Shown here in pieces: positions 11,884 to 22,760 of a stretch of DNA of 64,000 nt (position 1 is the stretch's first letter; each line of letters opens with the position of its first letter). Under the pieces are notes generated by a model. That model was not told the DNA's origin, ran no database searches, and worked only from the letters and a program-made list of their open reading frames with translations. The stretch comes from Cercis canadensis (lineage: Eukaryota; Streptophyta; Magnoliopsida; Fabales; Fabaceae), in assembly GCA_003255065.1 (NCBI GenBank), contig QAOA01001042.1, forward strand, positions 1 through 64,000, in the 5' to 3' direction. A program made the position numbers and the translations under genes.

Positions 11884-12270
11884 ATGGCAAGATTCAGCAA
11901 TAGCTTCCTCCATATGATGGTCTTCCTTGCAGCTTGCAGTTGTTTGTTGGTGTCCCTCGGGCTTTCCTCAGAATACCCTCCCAAGCCCTCACCAGAATGG
12001 GTTCAACATCTAGAGGAATGCGGATCTAGATTGACTCCAATATGTCGTGATCAAATATCTGGAAGTATAGTTTTTGGAAAGGGCACAGTAATGGAGGAAT
12101 GCTGTGATGAACTTGTGAACCGTTTAGGGCAGCGTTGTCACTTGGATTTGATGAACTCCTTGGCATTGGTCCCAGAATTCAAAAGTACCATTTCACAAAT
12201 TTTGACAAGGGCCCAACAAATTTGGAAGAGATGCGCTTTGATCGCCAAAAGCCCGTCTCCTTCATCTTAA
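11884..12270 (+). CDS. ECA1/DD11-like cysteine-rich secreted protein, copy 6, intact
   Basis: A complete intronless ORF of 128 residues. Residues 1 to about 28 form a signal peptide (basic start, then HMMVFLAACSCLLVSLG). A proline-rich linker YPPKPSPEW follows, then the mature helical domain with six cysteines at 46, 54, 73, 74, 85 and 117. This is the spacing of the prolamin-like (PF05617) ECA1 gametogenesis-related family, to which Arabidopsis DOWN-REGULATED IN DIF1 11 belongs. The product should be secreted and held by three disulfides. A female-gametophyte role is inferred from family knowledge, not seen here. Asp96 of the other copies is Val here. The promoter has both TATA box and TGACGT. 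Confidence 0.88.
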   Translation: MARFSNSFLHMMVFLAACSCLLVSLGLSSEYPPKPSPEWVQHLEECGSRLTPICRDQISGSIVFGKGTVMEECCDELVNRLGQRCHLDLMNSLALVPEFKSTISQILTRAQQIWKRCALIAKSPSPSS

Positions 12271-14027
12271 TTAGGCTACATAGCCTCTTCATGTATTGAG
12301 AAAATTAATAACAAGTTCTAATTTCCTATATAATAATAACAAGGGCAGCACTACATCAAATATCTTTAACTTAAGATTATTGGATGAATTACAGGAATGG
12401 TATACATTGAAACTATACGATTGTGAAAACCATTGTTTTTGTTTTTCGTTGAAATTCATATGTTAAAATATGAAGTTACAAAAGAATGCTTTTTTCGTAA
12501 ATTAAACAATGTAGAAATATTCTAGACATGGACCGAAGGGTAAAATTGCAATGTCTCCTCTATCTGATATGTTTAAGATAATAACTAGGACAACACGAAC
12601 AAGAAGAACAACCTAATTAACTGGAGAGGAATGCCAAGAGCATCAACATTATTCGAGATGTATTAAAAAAATCATCCATCGTATGTTAAGTAGTATTATG
12701 ACAAAGTTGGACAACCTTTCTTTGACAGACTTGTCCGCCTAAAATTATCTTTATAAAGATGTGTGTCATGATGCTACTTTCAAGTAGTGGCATGATAAGT
12801 AGCATTTCTGCCTAGAGCTGCTTTCAAAAAATAATAGTCTTAAAGAAAGCCAATCGATATGCGTCTCTAATCTGAACAGTGAAGAACCTAATAAAGTATG
12901 GCCTAGCCCTCTTTCAAAAGTTTGAATAATTGTGCCCATAAGAAAGGGAAGTCATAATCGAATTGTACATTTGTCTTTGTTTTGAAAGAAGAACGGCGTT
13001 TTATTTAGAAGAGAATGCCATAAATAACTACATTTGTAAGCATTAAGTTGTGCACAATCAAACAAAACCTTGTGCCCCAAGCTTTAATTGACAAGCAAAT
13101 CCTCATTTTAGCAATGGGTAGATTCTTCTACAGGTAAATTTGTGCTGGTATAGACCGCGGTCATTTTGTTACCCTACCAAAATTCCGTAAATTAAACATA
13201 ATCGAAATGAATGTGCTCTTATAATCCATCTCTTCAATTCGAGAAAGAACTCTTAATAAATGCAGAAAGGAGACAATCCAAATCTTTGTTCTCCTTATAA
13301 AATTTAAGCACCCAATTTCGTTCTTTAACGTGCTCGTAATAAAAGGTATTCTTCTAGAACTTGTGGGGACATCATTTACTTTTTTCCTATTTATTACCTA
13401 CTTAAATAATACCAATTTATTTTTCCATCTTTTTATAGGATTCCTTTCACTTATTTTGGTTCCATAAATAACACTATATTGAACAATCGTGTCCAAGAAT
13501 GAACCTAAAAGTGAAATATCGCAAGCCTTGAATAACCAAGTTATAAACTTAATGGTTAACAAAAAAACTTATTGCACATGACTTACAATAAAATTTTCCC
13601 TATTTTGGAAATTTGATTTTGAGCTTAAATGAAAAGTAGGACAATTTTCAAACACATAAATGAGACAGAACCCGTTCTAATTGCAACTGTTCAAGAAAAT
13701 AATTCGAATTTTATATTTTCCTCTACTAAATGAAATAGGTAGGATGTTATTATTTCTGTCTGCACAATTATTGAAGGTACTCTCAAAAAACACCTTTTTT
13801 CTTTAAATGGCTAGTTTCTTATGGGAAGAATATTTTTTGTTTCTTTTTTAAATTTAAAGAAACGATCATGAAGATTTAAAATTTTCCTTTAAAAGAATAT
13901 AGTGAGCGATATTAAATATTTTTATTGGAATTGAAAGGAGAAATGATTATTCATTACATGTAGAATCGAAGTGCAATTTGAGTTGATCTCCTCAATAAAT
14001 TGATTCGAAACTTATATCATTTATTGA

Positions 14028-14061
14028 TGACGTTGAGAAGACATTCAGACCTCTATTAAAG
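14028..14061 (+). promoter_or_regulatory. Promoter of array copy 7 with altered TATA box
   Basis: TGACGT is intact at 14028-14033, but the TATA box reads TATTAAAG at 14054-14061, an A-to-T change at the fourth position not seen in any other unit. The coding sequence is intact, so this copy may be expressed more weakly. Confidence 0.6.
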
Positions 14062-14137
14062 TAATTTTTCAATCGATATACTCCCACCACCAAAACAACT
14101 GCATAGATAACAGCAAAAATCAGAATTGTTAGAAACT

Positions 14138-14524
14138 ATGGCAAGATTCAGCAATAACTTCCTCTGTATGATGGTCTTCCTTGCAGCTTGCAGTTGTTTG
14201 TTGGTTTCCCTCGGGCTTTCCTCAGAATACCCTCCCAAGCCCTCCCCAGAATGGGTTCAACATCTAGAGGAATGCGGATCTAGTTTGACTCCAATATGTC
14301 GTGATCAAATATCTGGAAGTATAGTTTTTGGAAAGGGCACAGTAATGGAGGAATGCTGTGATGAACTTGTGAACCATTTAGGGCAGCGTTGTCACTTGGA
14401 TTTGATGAACTCCTTGGCATTGGACCCAGAATTCAAAAGTACCATTTCTCAAATTTTGACAAGGGGCCAACACATTTGGAAGAGATGTGCTTTGATCGCC
14501 AAAAACCCGTCTCCTTCATCTTAA
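14138..14524 (+). CDS. ECA1/DD11-like cysteine-rich secreted protein, copy 7, intact
   Basis: A complete 128-residue ORF from the ATG at 14138. An upstream in-frame ATG at 14126 would add four residues, but the family start is the MARF methionine. It has a signal peptide, the PPKPSPEW linker and all six mature cysteines (46, 54, 73, 74, 85, 117). Differences from copy 6 include C at residue 10 (LCMM instead of LHMM), Ser49, His80 and Asn123. The extra cysteine lies in the signal peptide and would be removed. Function is as for copy 6. The odd TATA box upstream (TATTAAAG) is the main reason to doubt normal expression. Confidence 0.85.
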   Translation: MARFSNNFLCMMVFLAACSCLLVSLGLSSEYPPKPSPEWVQHLEECGSSLTPICRDQISGSIVFGKGTVMEECCDELVNHLGQRCHLDLMNSLALDPEFKSTISQILTRGQHIWKRCALIAKNPSPSS

Positions 14525-16309
14525 TTAGGCTACGTAGGCTCTTCATGTATTGAGAAAATTAATAACAGGTTCTAATTTCCTATATAATAATAACAAGGGC
14601 AGCACTACATCAAATATCTTTAACTTAAGATTATTGGATGAATTACGGGAATGGTATACATTGAAACTATACGATTGTGAAAACCATAATATTTGTTTTT
14701 CGTTGAAATTCATATGTTAAAATATGAAGTTACAAAAGAATGCATTTTTCGTAAATTAAACAATGTTGAAATATTCTAGACATGGACCGAATGGTAAAAT
14801 TTCATCGTCTCCTCTATCTGATATGTTTAAGATAATAACTAGGACAAAACGAACGAGAAGAAGAGCCTAATTAACTGGAGAGGAATGCCAAGAGCATCAA
14901 CATTATTCGAGATGTATTAAAAAAATCATCCATTGTATGTTAAGTAGTATTATGACAAAATCGGACAACCTTTCTTTGACAAACTTGTCCGCCTAAAATT
15001 ATCTTTATAAGGATGTGTGTCATGATACTACTTTCAAGTAGTGGCATGATAAGTAGCATTTCTGCCTAGAGCTGCTTTCAAAAAATAATAGTCTTAAAGA
15101 AAGCCAATCGTTATGCGTCTCTAATCTCAACGGGGAAGAACCTAATAAAGTATGGCCTAGCCCTCTTTCAAAAGTTTGAATAATTGCACCCATAAGAAAG
15201 GGAAGTCATAAAGGAATTGATACATTTGTCTTTGTTTTGAAAGAAGAATGGTGTTTTATTTAGAAGAAAATGCTAAAAATAACTACATTTGTAAGCTTTA
15301 AGTTGTGCACAATCAAACAAAACCTTGTGCCCCAAGCTTTAATTGACAAGCAAATCCTCATTTCAGCAATGGGTAGATTCTTCTACAGGTAAATTTGTGC
15401 TGGTATAGACTGCGGTCATTTTGTTTCCTTACCAAAATTCCGTAAATTAAACATAATCGAAATGAATGTGCTCTTATAATCTCTCTCTTCAATCCGAGAA
15501 AGAACTCTTAATAAATCCAGAAAGGAGACAATCCAAATCTCTGTTCTCCTTATAAAATTTAAGCACCCAATTTCGTTCTTTAACGTGCTCGTTAAAAAAG
15601 GTATTCTTCTAGAACTTGTGGGGACATCATTTACTTCTTTCCTATTTATTACCTACTTAAATATTACCAATTTATTTTTCCATCTTTTTATAGGATTCCT
15701 TTCACTTATTTTGGTTCCATAAATAACACTATATTGAAGAATCGTGTCCAAGAATGAACCTAAAAGTGAAATATCGCAAGCCTTGAATAACCAAGTTATA
15801 AACTTAATGGTTAACGAAAAAACTTATTGCACATGACTTACAATAAAATTTTCCCTATTTTGGAAATTTGATTTTGAGCTTAAATGAAAAGTAGGACAAT
15901 TTTCAAACACATAAATGAGACAGAACCCGTTCTAATTGCAACTGTTCAAGAAAATAATTCGAATTTTATATTTTCCTCTACTAAATGAAATAGGTAGGAT
16001 CTTATTATTTCTGTCTGCACAATTATTGAAGGTACTCTCAAAAAACACCTTTTTTCTTTAAATGTCTAGTTTCTTATGGGAAGAATATTTTTTGCTTCTT
16101 TTTTAAAATTTAAAGAAACGATTATGAAGATTTAAAATTTTCCTTTAAAAGAATATAGTGAGCGATATTAAATATTTTTATTGGAATTGAAAGGAGAAAT
16201 GATTATTCATTATATGTAGAATCAAAGTGCAACTTGAGCTGATCTCCTCAATAAATTGATTCGAAACTTATATCATTTATTGATGACGTTGAGAAGACAT
16301 TCAGACCTC

Positions 16310-16317
16310 TATAAAAG
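16310..16317 (+). promoter_or_regulatory. TATA box of array copy 8
   Basis: TATAAAAG lies 84 bp before the ATG at 16394; TGACGT is at 16284-16289. Confidence 0.65.
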
Positions 16318-16393
16318 CAATTTTTCAATCGACATACTCCCACCACCAAAACAATTGCATAGATAACAGCAAAAATCAGAATCGTTAGAAACT

Positions 16394-16780
16394 ATGGCAA
16401 GATTCAGCAATAACTTCCTCCATATGATGGTTTTCCTTGCAACTTGCAGTTGTTTGTTGGTGTCCCTCGGGCTTTCCTCAGAATATCCTCCCAAGCCCTC
16501 ACCCGAATGGGTTCAACATCTAGAGGAATGCGGATCTAGATTGACTCCAATATGTCGTGATCAAATATCTCGAAGTATAGTTTTTGGAAAGGGCACAGTA
16601 ATGGAGGAATGCTGTGATGAACTTGTGAACCGTTTAGGGCAGCGTTGTCACTTGGATTTGATGAACTCCTTGGCATTGGACCCAAAATTCAAAAGTACCA
16701 TTTCTCAAATTTTGACAAGGGGCCAACAAATTTGGAAGAGATGCGCTTTGATCGCCAAAAGCCTGTCTCCTTCATCTTAA
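16394..16780 (+). CDS. ECA1/DD11-like cysteine-rich secreted protein, copy 8, intact
   Basis: A complete 128-residue ORF with signal peptide, PPKPSPEW linker and six mature cysteines at the family positions. Substitutions relative to copy 6 include Arg60 for Gly (QISRSI), Lys98 for Glu and Leu124 for Pro. The post-stop palindrome is perfect at 16783-16796. This is the last gene of the array. Its 3' spacer is replaced after about 365 bp by a CACTA transposon end, so it lacks most of the spacer that follows the other genes. TATA box and TGACGT are present. Confidence 0.87.
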   Translation: MARFSNNFLHMMVFLATCSCLLVSLGLSSEYPPKPSPEWVQHLEECGSRLTPICRDQISRSIVFGKGTVMEECCDELVNRLGQRCHLDLMNSLALDPKFKSTISQILTRGQQIWKRCALIAKSLSPSS

Positions 16781-17149
16781 TTAGGCTACGTAGCCTCTTC
16801 ATGTATTGAGAAAATTAATAACAAGTTCTAATTTCCTATATAATAATAACAAGGGCAGCACTACATCAAATATCTTTAACTTAAGATTATTGGATGAATT
16901 ACAGGAATGGTATACATTGAAACTATACGATTGTGAAAACCATTGTTTTTGTTTTTCGTTTAAATTCATATGTTAAAATATGAAGTTACAAAAGAATGCT
17001 TTTTTCGTAAATTAAACAATGTAGAAATATTCTAGACATGGACCGATGGGTAAAATTCCATTGTCTCCTCTATCTGATATGTTTAAGATAATAACTAGGA
17101 CAAAACGAACGAGAAGAACAGCCTAATTAACTGGAGAGGAATTCAAGAG

Positions 17150-17387
17150 AAATTTCTCACGGACAATAGGCCATAAGAAAGTCCACTATTTATGCGTGAG
17201 AACTTCTCATGCGTTCCATCTGTGGATCCATGCGAAATTTCTTTTTGACAGATTTTCCCATGAGAACATTATTTTGTTACGAAGGTTTTTCTCTTGCCAT
17301 AGAGTCTGTGAGAAATTATGTGACAACATGGTTTCTCACGGAATTTCAGTCCAAATCCGTGAAAAAAAAACCAATTTTCTTGTAGTG
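17150..17387 (+). mobile_element. Right end of a CACTA (En/Spm-type) transposon
   Basis: The sequence ends with TTTTCTTGTAGTG (17375-17387), the complement of the plant CACTA terminus CACTACAAGAAAA. Inside it are subterminal repeats in both orientations related to TTTCTCACGG and CCGTGAGAAA, as expected for transposase binding sites. No matching left terminus or transposase lies between here and the array, so only about 240 bp remain. The left edge is exactly where array unit 8 stops. Confidence 0.75.
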
Positions 17388-17740
17388 GTTTTCTATGGAA
17401 GTCATTTTTATCAAAATGAAAGGAGCCAAATGGAAAATAAAGAAAACATTTTTAAACACGAATTGGTTCAAAGAATTAGAAAATGAAGTCTTTAGATGGA
17501 CCAATCAAGTCAGCATTTACAATTTACATTGTGTTCAGCTCACACAAGTCTCCATTCTATATAACTTCTTTTACTTATACTTCCTTTTTTCTTGAAGCTT
17601 AAAATTTGTCATGATATATATCAAAAGCATCTTTATGGAGATAGAGCCACAACGTTACCATTTAACGTGCTTTGGAGTTGTACTCATTTTTTCAATAGCT
17701 ATTGAAGACTTGGTTCTAACTTTGAGCTAGCAAAAAAAAA
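17388..17740. other. Unassigned AT-rich interval
   Basis: Only short ORFs without recognisable similarity are present. I see no repeat or RNA gene. Confidence 0.5.
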
Positions 17741-18399
17741 CCTGTTGCTGAAGTTGGCTATGAATTTAGTTCTGAAATTCTGCTTTTGGGCAGAGAAATT
17801 TTAATTAGGAATTTTATTGAGAATGAAATTGATGTTACATTTTGATCAAATATTGAGTGAGGACTTCAATTTCGCTTTTAGTCAATGTTTTGAAACTAGA
17901 ATTTACTTATACTTATTGTCTTGTATGGTTATTTTTAGAATCTGGTTTTGGGGACAATGGCATAAATGCTGTGAAATTTTTCTTTGGAGAACGAATTTGG
18001 TCTTAAATTTTGGTTCTTTCACTGCCAAGTTGTTAGTTAGATACTGAGTTTATTTTGGCTGTTTCAATTATCTGTTTACTGTGGTTGGCTATGGATTTAG
18101 TTGAGGTTATGATATTGAGCACTCAAATTTTGATTAGAAATTTTTATTTGGTGAATGAAATTTGTGCTAAGTTTGCCAATTATGTTGTTGTAAAGCAAAG
18201 ATTTTGACTAGAAGTATGGTTTAAAATAGTTATTCGTGAATAACATTAGAGGAAATCATGTTTTTCTATGTATTTTTTTGTTCAATAACTTAACTGGTAG
18301 ACTCGGAGGAGAACATTGCGTTTGAGATGGAAACTTTATTTATTGTACATTATCACAATTTGCTATAAACAGTTTGACAGCCATAATGTCCTGGTATCC

Positions 18400-19832
18400 C
18401 CAGGTTCATGGCCTTTGAATTGAGCAAGAATATGCTTTGTTGCAGAAAGATACCAAATGGCCACTGGGGTGGCTTGTTGGAGGCTACCCTGGTCTTGAGG
18501 TAAAAACACAGACTGCCTTTCTCTTAAGGTAGAGTTGCAAAACCTTGTCCTTTTGTATGAATTTTGTTCTTTATATTGTGTTGTTCCCAAGCTTACAAAA
18601 TAGAAAATAAAATACAAATAATAACAATAGGTTAGAGAAAATTAGAGATGTGGCACCAGGATGAGGCACGGGTATCTCGCTTTCTTTAAGACAATTCATG
18701 TCTCTCACAGGTATTTTCAGTATATCCACCAGGTGCAACGAGTTCTAGACGTGTTGTCTCCAGGATACAACAGCCTGGTAGGCACACCGTTTATCCTTCA
18801 ATATTCTGCACAAATAGGAAGAAAGGACTCTCTCAAACACCTTTCTCTACCCAAGTGTTTACTCACACAATATAAGGAAATAATATGCACACACTACAAT
18901 AGGTTGCACTTACAAATGTATCTCATACTCATTACAATTGTAGAAGCACATACACACATATATAGTATAATGAATCACCTTTTCAAATTCTAGTTGTTAA
19001 CCACAATTAAATAAATATTATAAGCTTTTAAAACAAAGAAACAAAGCACAAAGAAAACAGCCAAATAAAAGCCAAAACCATTCAGCCAATTAAAGTACTT
19101 CAAAGCATTTTATAATGCAGTTACATTTCCAAAACTGAATAGCTTTAAGGCTAATAAAAAAAGCTGTTAAACACAATAAAAATAGAGAGAAGAGAAGTTG
19201 TAACATATATAACCATTGAGGCATTAATCATATAATATAATATATTTATTTTTAATGAAATACCAACATATTGTTCCTATTAATTCAATTTGTTCTTCAT
19301 GTTATGTAGTGGGAATTCCAAGTTGGTTCTGCAGTTGGGATCTCTGCTGGTGATGAAGTGTTGGTTGCTCATCACATTTTGGACAGGATTACTGAGATTG
19401 CTAGGGTGGTGCTTTCCTTTGACACCAAACCAATTCAGGTTCAAACTTTTTTTCCCACTTGGGTTTAAAATATTTGGGTTATTAGTTGTTAAACTTGGAT
19501 TGATTTTGACCCTGCTCATTTGGGTTCTTGCAAAACCAGGGTGATTGGAATGAAGCTAGTGCAAGTAAATTTTTGGTACTTACGAGAGGGATTAACCTTC
19601 AATTTCTTTTTTCTTTTCATGCTTGAAAAGTTTTTGATGATATTCAAGTACCAAGTCCATGAGGAATGCTGGAGGCTATGAAGTCATCAAGAAGGCAATT
19701 GAGAAGCTGGAGAAAGGCACTAGGAGAATATTGCAGTCTATGGTGAAGGGAACTCTACCAATACCAGATCCTGGGAAAAATCAATGGCCATCCCTTAAAT
19801 GGATTTTGCCAACTCTGCAACTAAAAGTAGAT
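18400..19832 (+). pseudogene. Cytosolic glutamine synthetase (GS1) pseudogene fragment
   Basis: Several exon remnants are collinear with plant glutamine synthetase, the ATP-dependent enzyme joining ammonia to glutamate. At 18415-18499, [18 protein letters not shown] continues to GGYPG, followed by a GT donor. At 19310-19438, [17 protein letters not shown] continues to [11 protein letters not shown], bounded by AG and GT. At 19540, GDWNEAS remains. From 19649, STKSMRNAGGYEVIKKAIEK remains. The exon that should lie between the first two (GPYYC...GEVMPGQ in the family) is missing, replaced by unrelated sequence at about 18620-19300. There is a stop before IEQEY, a frame change after KAIEKLEK, and catalytic-region substitutions (VWVARY to VLVAHH). 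The upstream 17753-18260 stretch is intron-like and recurs near 60600. Confidence 0.8.
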
Positions 19833-19989
19833 GTAAGCTGAATTTTCTGCCATTGCTTTTAACCTTTTTATTTTGATTCTTTCTGCATCTTCTCTGATGT
19901 TTTTCCTTATGGTTTTTAACTTAACTAATATGTGGTCATTGATTAAGATAATTTCTTGACTTAAGTGGGCTATGAAGTAGTGGGTTCAA

Positions 19990-20277
19990 ATTTGATTTCA
20001 GTCCTAATTGTATGGGTACTTTTTTATTATTATTATTATTACTAAAATTTCGTTTAGATGGGAATGGACCTTGAGATATGATAAATTTTAATTTTTGAGA
20101 TTGTTACTTGATTTATATCAGCTTGGTTTCATTGTTTATTAAGCCTCCTTCCACCAAATAGCACCCCAATATATATAATATATATACATACATACAGGCT
20201 CTTCACAATACCATAAGTAATTAACCAGCCTAAAAAAGAAATTGCAACTTCTCACAGTAAAATATCATGAGAAATTT
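19990..20277. other. AT-rich interval with short microsatellites
   Basis: It contains a (TTA)n run near 20022-20040 and a TATATA-rich tract near 20170-20196. No gene is seen. Confidence 0.5.
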
Positions 20278-21638
20278 TGTTTAGTGAGTTTTATACTCAC
20301 TCTTTAGATGTCCTTTACTCAAGTATTTAGCTAGTTTTTGAGGAGTAATTGCTATTTAATGGGATTTCTATGTTAAATTGTAGGTTCCATGAATTAAAGT
20401 GAAGAAATAAAGATTTTGAGAAGATATGAGACAGAATTCAAGGGCTGCGGCACCCATAAACCAGAGCCGCAGCCCCTGAAGCATCAAAATGGAGGACTTG
20501 GACAGAAGCTTAGTGCTGCACCCATCATTTCTTAGAGCCCCAGTGCTCAAACTCTCAATAAACCAGAGAAAGAGAGCCACGACGCCCAAAAGATAGGGCC
20601 GCAGCGCCCGAGAGTGCTCAAAAATGAGAGTTTGTTCAGAGCAACAGAGTCGCGGTGCCAAAAGCTAGGGCCGCGGCTCCTATACTTGAAATCTGAATTT
20701 GTGGGCTTTATTTATGGACTTTTTAGGATTTTCTGAGGAGGTATACATAGTGAAACTTAAGAATTAGAAGGGGTTCGTTTTTTAGACACCTTGGGGAGCA
20801 TAAAGGAGGCAAAACAAGGATTGAAGGGAGGAGACACAAAGTGGATTTGACCTTCAACTCAGAGTTTTTCTTCTTTTAACCTTCAGTCATGTCTAGAATT
20901 TATTCTTTCTTGTCTTCTTCTTCTATGATGAACTAATTTTCCTATCTAAGGCTATGATGTAGCCTAATTAGGACCAGTTATAGTTTCTTATTAAATCAAT
21001 TTAAGTTTATCTTGTTAATTTGAAGTACTCATCTTTTCTCTTAGTGCTTTTGATTATCTGGCCAATAATTAAGATGATTAGTTAATCACAATGAACTGGA
21101 AGGGGAATTGTGTGTTTAGTTCTTTGGGATGAGTACCATGAGTTGTATGTAGGATAGGAATATACCTCCATGACTCATGTAATCAATTAAGAGATCCATA
21201 GAATATAATGAACTCAGGATCATTTTAACTCTTATAGGAATATACAGGGTTAGTAATTAGGGGTATTTTCACTACACCTTGGGAAAGGGTAGTGAATGAA
21301 TTAGTGAATCCCGATTAGAAAATAGGAAGATAATTTGATTTGTTTGGAATAAGGAAAGAAAGCTGAGAATAATTATGGTGAAATCGGAGCCTTAGGTTCT
21401 TCTCTTGTGATAATTCTATCATTTTACTGGTTTAATTTGTTATTTTGCTGGTTTAAATTCACTTTCACTCTATTTAGAGTTGTCTCGTCAAAATCTCTCC
21501 ATATTGATTTATTAGATAAAATTAAGGTTAACCTTATTTTGGTAGTTGATGCATTAGTCATCGTGTGAACGATAACTCTATTTCATCTTATTACTTGGAA
21601 AACGACAACATGCACTTGCGTTTGGTTTTTACACAACA
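20278..21638 (+). mobile_element. Solo LTR of the same Athila-type family as the 35-47.6 kb element
   Basis: The sequence starts TGTTTAGTGAG and ends TTTTTACACAACA. It matches the complement of the LTRs at 35007-36261 and 46216-47562 throughout, including the GGCTGCGGC-type GC-rich motif, the AACTCAGAGTTTTTCTTC block and the ACTTGCGTTTGGTTTTTAC end. It is flanked by a perfect 5-bp target duplication AATTT (20273-20277 and 21639-21643). No internal sequence is present, so this is a solo LTR left by LTR-LTR recombination. It is more diverged from the two LTRs of the full element than they are from each other. Confidence 0.88.
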
Positions 21639-21699
21639 AATTTCTCAAGTGCATCTTTCTCTCCATTTTTTTGGTCTTTAATATTATAATTTTTTTTTA

Positions 21700-22520
21700 C
21701 CAAAGATAGAATATGTACATTGTTAACAGAATAAATATTTACAACTCTCATAAAGATATACATAATAGCACAAATATTTACAACTCTCAAATATTTTTTG
21801 TCTTCAATAGTATTTACAACTCTCATATATATATATATATATATATATAAAAACAAACATTTTAGGTGCTAATAATAACAGTACAATAACACTAACAATC
21901 ACCAAAAACTCGGGGTCACTAAAAATATCAAATATAACTAGTTATTTATACATTGTTATTATTAATAGAAATAGCATGTCTACAAATGGGGCAAGTAGGT
22001 TCACGTGAATGCATCATATGTCGCAAGAGACAGTTTGTATGGTATACGTGGGTGCATGATGGGATAGAAGGCAAAGATTCCCCACCCTCAAAATTTAAAT
22101 TTTGTGCTTCTTATAGAATTTTGCTCATAAATTGCACAAATATTGCACAATAATACTAGAAAATTGTACAAACAATGCACAACATAATTTATAGAAAAAA
22201 AAAGTAATTTCTTTTTTGGCTTTTAGTTTTCTATTATATAATATAACAATGTATATTTACAACTCTTATATAAAAAAGAACAAACATTTGAGTTGCTAAT
22301 AATAACACTACAATTTAACACTAACGACCACCAAAAACTTGGAGTCACTAAAACTATCATACATAACTAGTTATTTATACATTGCTATTATTAACAGAAA
22401 TAGCATGTATACAAATGGGGGAATCACATGTCGCAAGAGCTAGTCTGCATGGTATACGTGGGTGCATGATGGGATAGAAGACAAAGATTCCCCACCCTCA
22501 AACTCTAGTAGGCATAATGT
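21700..22520 (-). repeat. Tandem duplication (about 420-bp units) of a RING gene 3' region
   Basis: 21700-22110 and 22250-22520 share the same order of motifs: ATTTACAACTCT, a TA-rich run, CTAATAATAACA, CACCAAAAACT, AACTAGTTATTTATACATTG and the complement of a RING-H2 coding end. The right copy lacks about 20-30 bp inside the RING segment. A (TA)n microsatellite lies at about 21824-21849 in the left copy. Confidence 0.75.
21955..22089 (-). pseudogene. RING-H2 finger C-terminal fragment (duplicate)
   Basis: The minus strand encodes SIPSCTHVYHTNCLLRH followed by EPTCPICRHAIS. It has the second half of a RING-H2 domain (C-x-H-x2-H-x2-C, then C-P-x-C), the zinc-binding core of ATL-like plant ubiquitin ligases. 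The first cysteine pair and the membrane segment are absent; the upstream sequence is AT-rich. It is a duplicated 3' fragment of the gene at 22440-22754. Confidence 0.7.
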
Positions 22521-22754
22521 GAATCTGTCTTGCTCAAATGGTAATGGAGACTGAGAGGTAGGGTCGTATACAAACTCACCTATTGCTTCATGCAGCCTTT
22601 CAATCTCTCTTCTCCTAGCTACCCTAAAATGGCGCCCAAGAAGCCACCCGATGAAAAGGATGATAATGAGAATGATCAGGGAAAAAACAAAGCTCCATAA
22701 TACATAATCTGGTTCAGAAGCTGCTGCAAGATATCCCGAGTGAAACTTCCCCAT
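22440..22754 (-). pseudogene. ATL-like membrane RING-H2 protein, degraded
   Basis: A 104-codon ORF with one strong membrane helix (about residues 19-42, WSFVFSLIILIIILFIGWLL), a basic stretch RVARRREIERLHEA, and then the first half of a RING-H2 finger (LCLLEFEGGE, SCTHVYHAD). The frame stops just after HAD because of a deletion that removes the following Cys and the linker to CPIC; the neighbouring duplicate keeps them. The first zinc cysteine expected three residues before LCLLEF is also missing. ATL-type proteins are membrane-anchored E3 ubiquitin ligases. Without a complete finger this copy is unlikely to act as one. Confidence 0.65.
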
Positions 22755-22760
22755 CTGCTA

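Larger units (their letters stand above)
1..17149 (+). repeat. Tandem array of eight ~2.25-kb units, each with one ECA1/DD11-like gene
   Basis: Eight direct units are visible, starting near 1, 2252, 4508, 6763, 9009, 11187, 13442 and 15697. Each begins with the same CTTATTTTGGTTCCATAAAT-type sequence and contains a promoter, one gene, a 14-bp palindrome after the stop, and about 1.8 kb of conserved spacer. Six units are 2.18-2.26 kb. Unit 8 is cut at about 17149 by a CACTA end. The window starts inside or at the edge of unit 1, so the array probably continues to the left. Units 3, 4, 6, 7 and 8 are very similar throughout. Units 1, 2 and 5 carry a different upstream half. This points to expansion and homogenisation by unequal crossing over. 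Confidence 0.95.

Noticed and set aside
18661-18993. 110-codon ORF between glutamine synthetase exons
   Set aside because: No recognisable motif. It lies in sequence that replaces a GS exon and is probably inserted repeat DNA.
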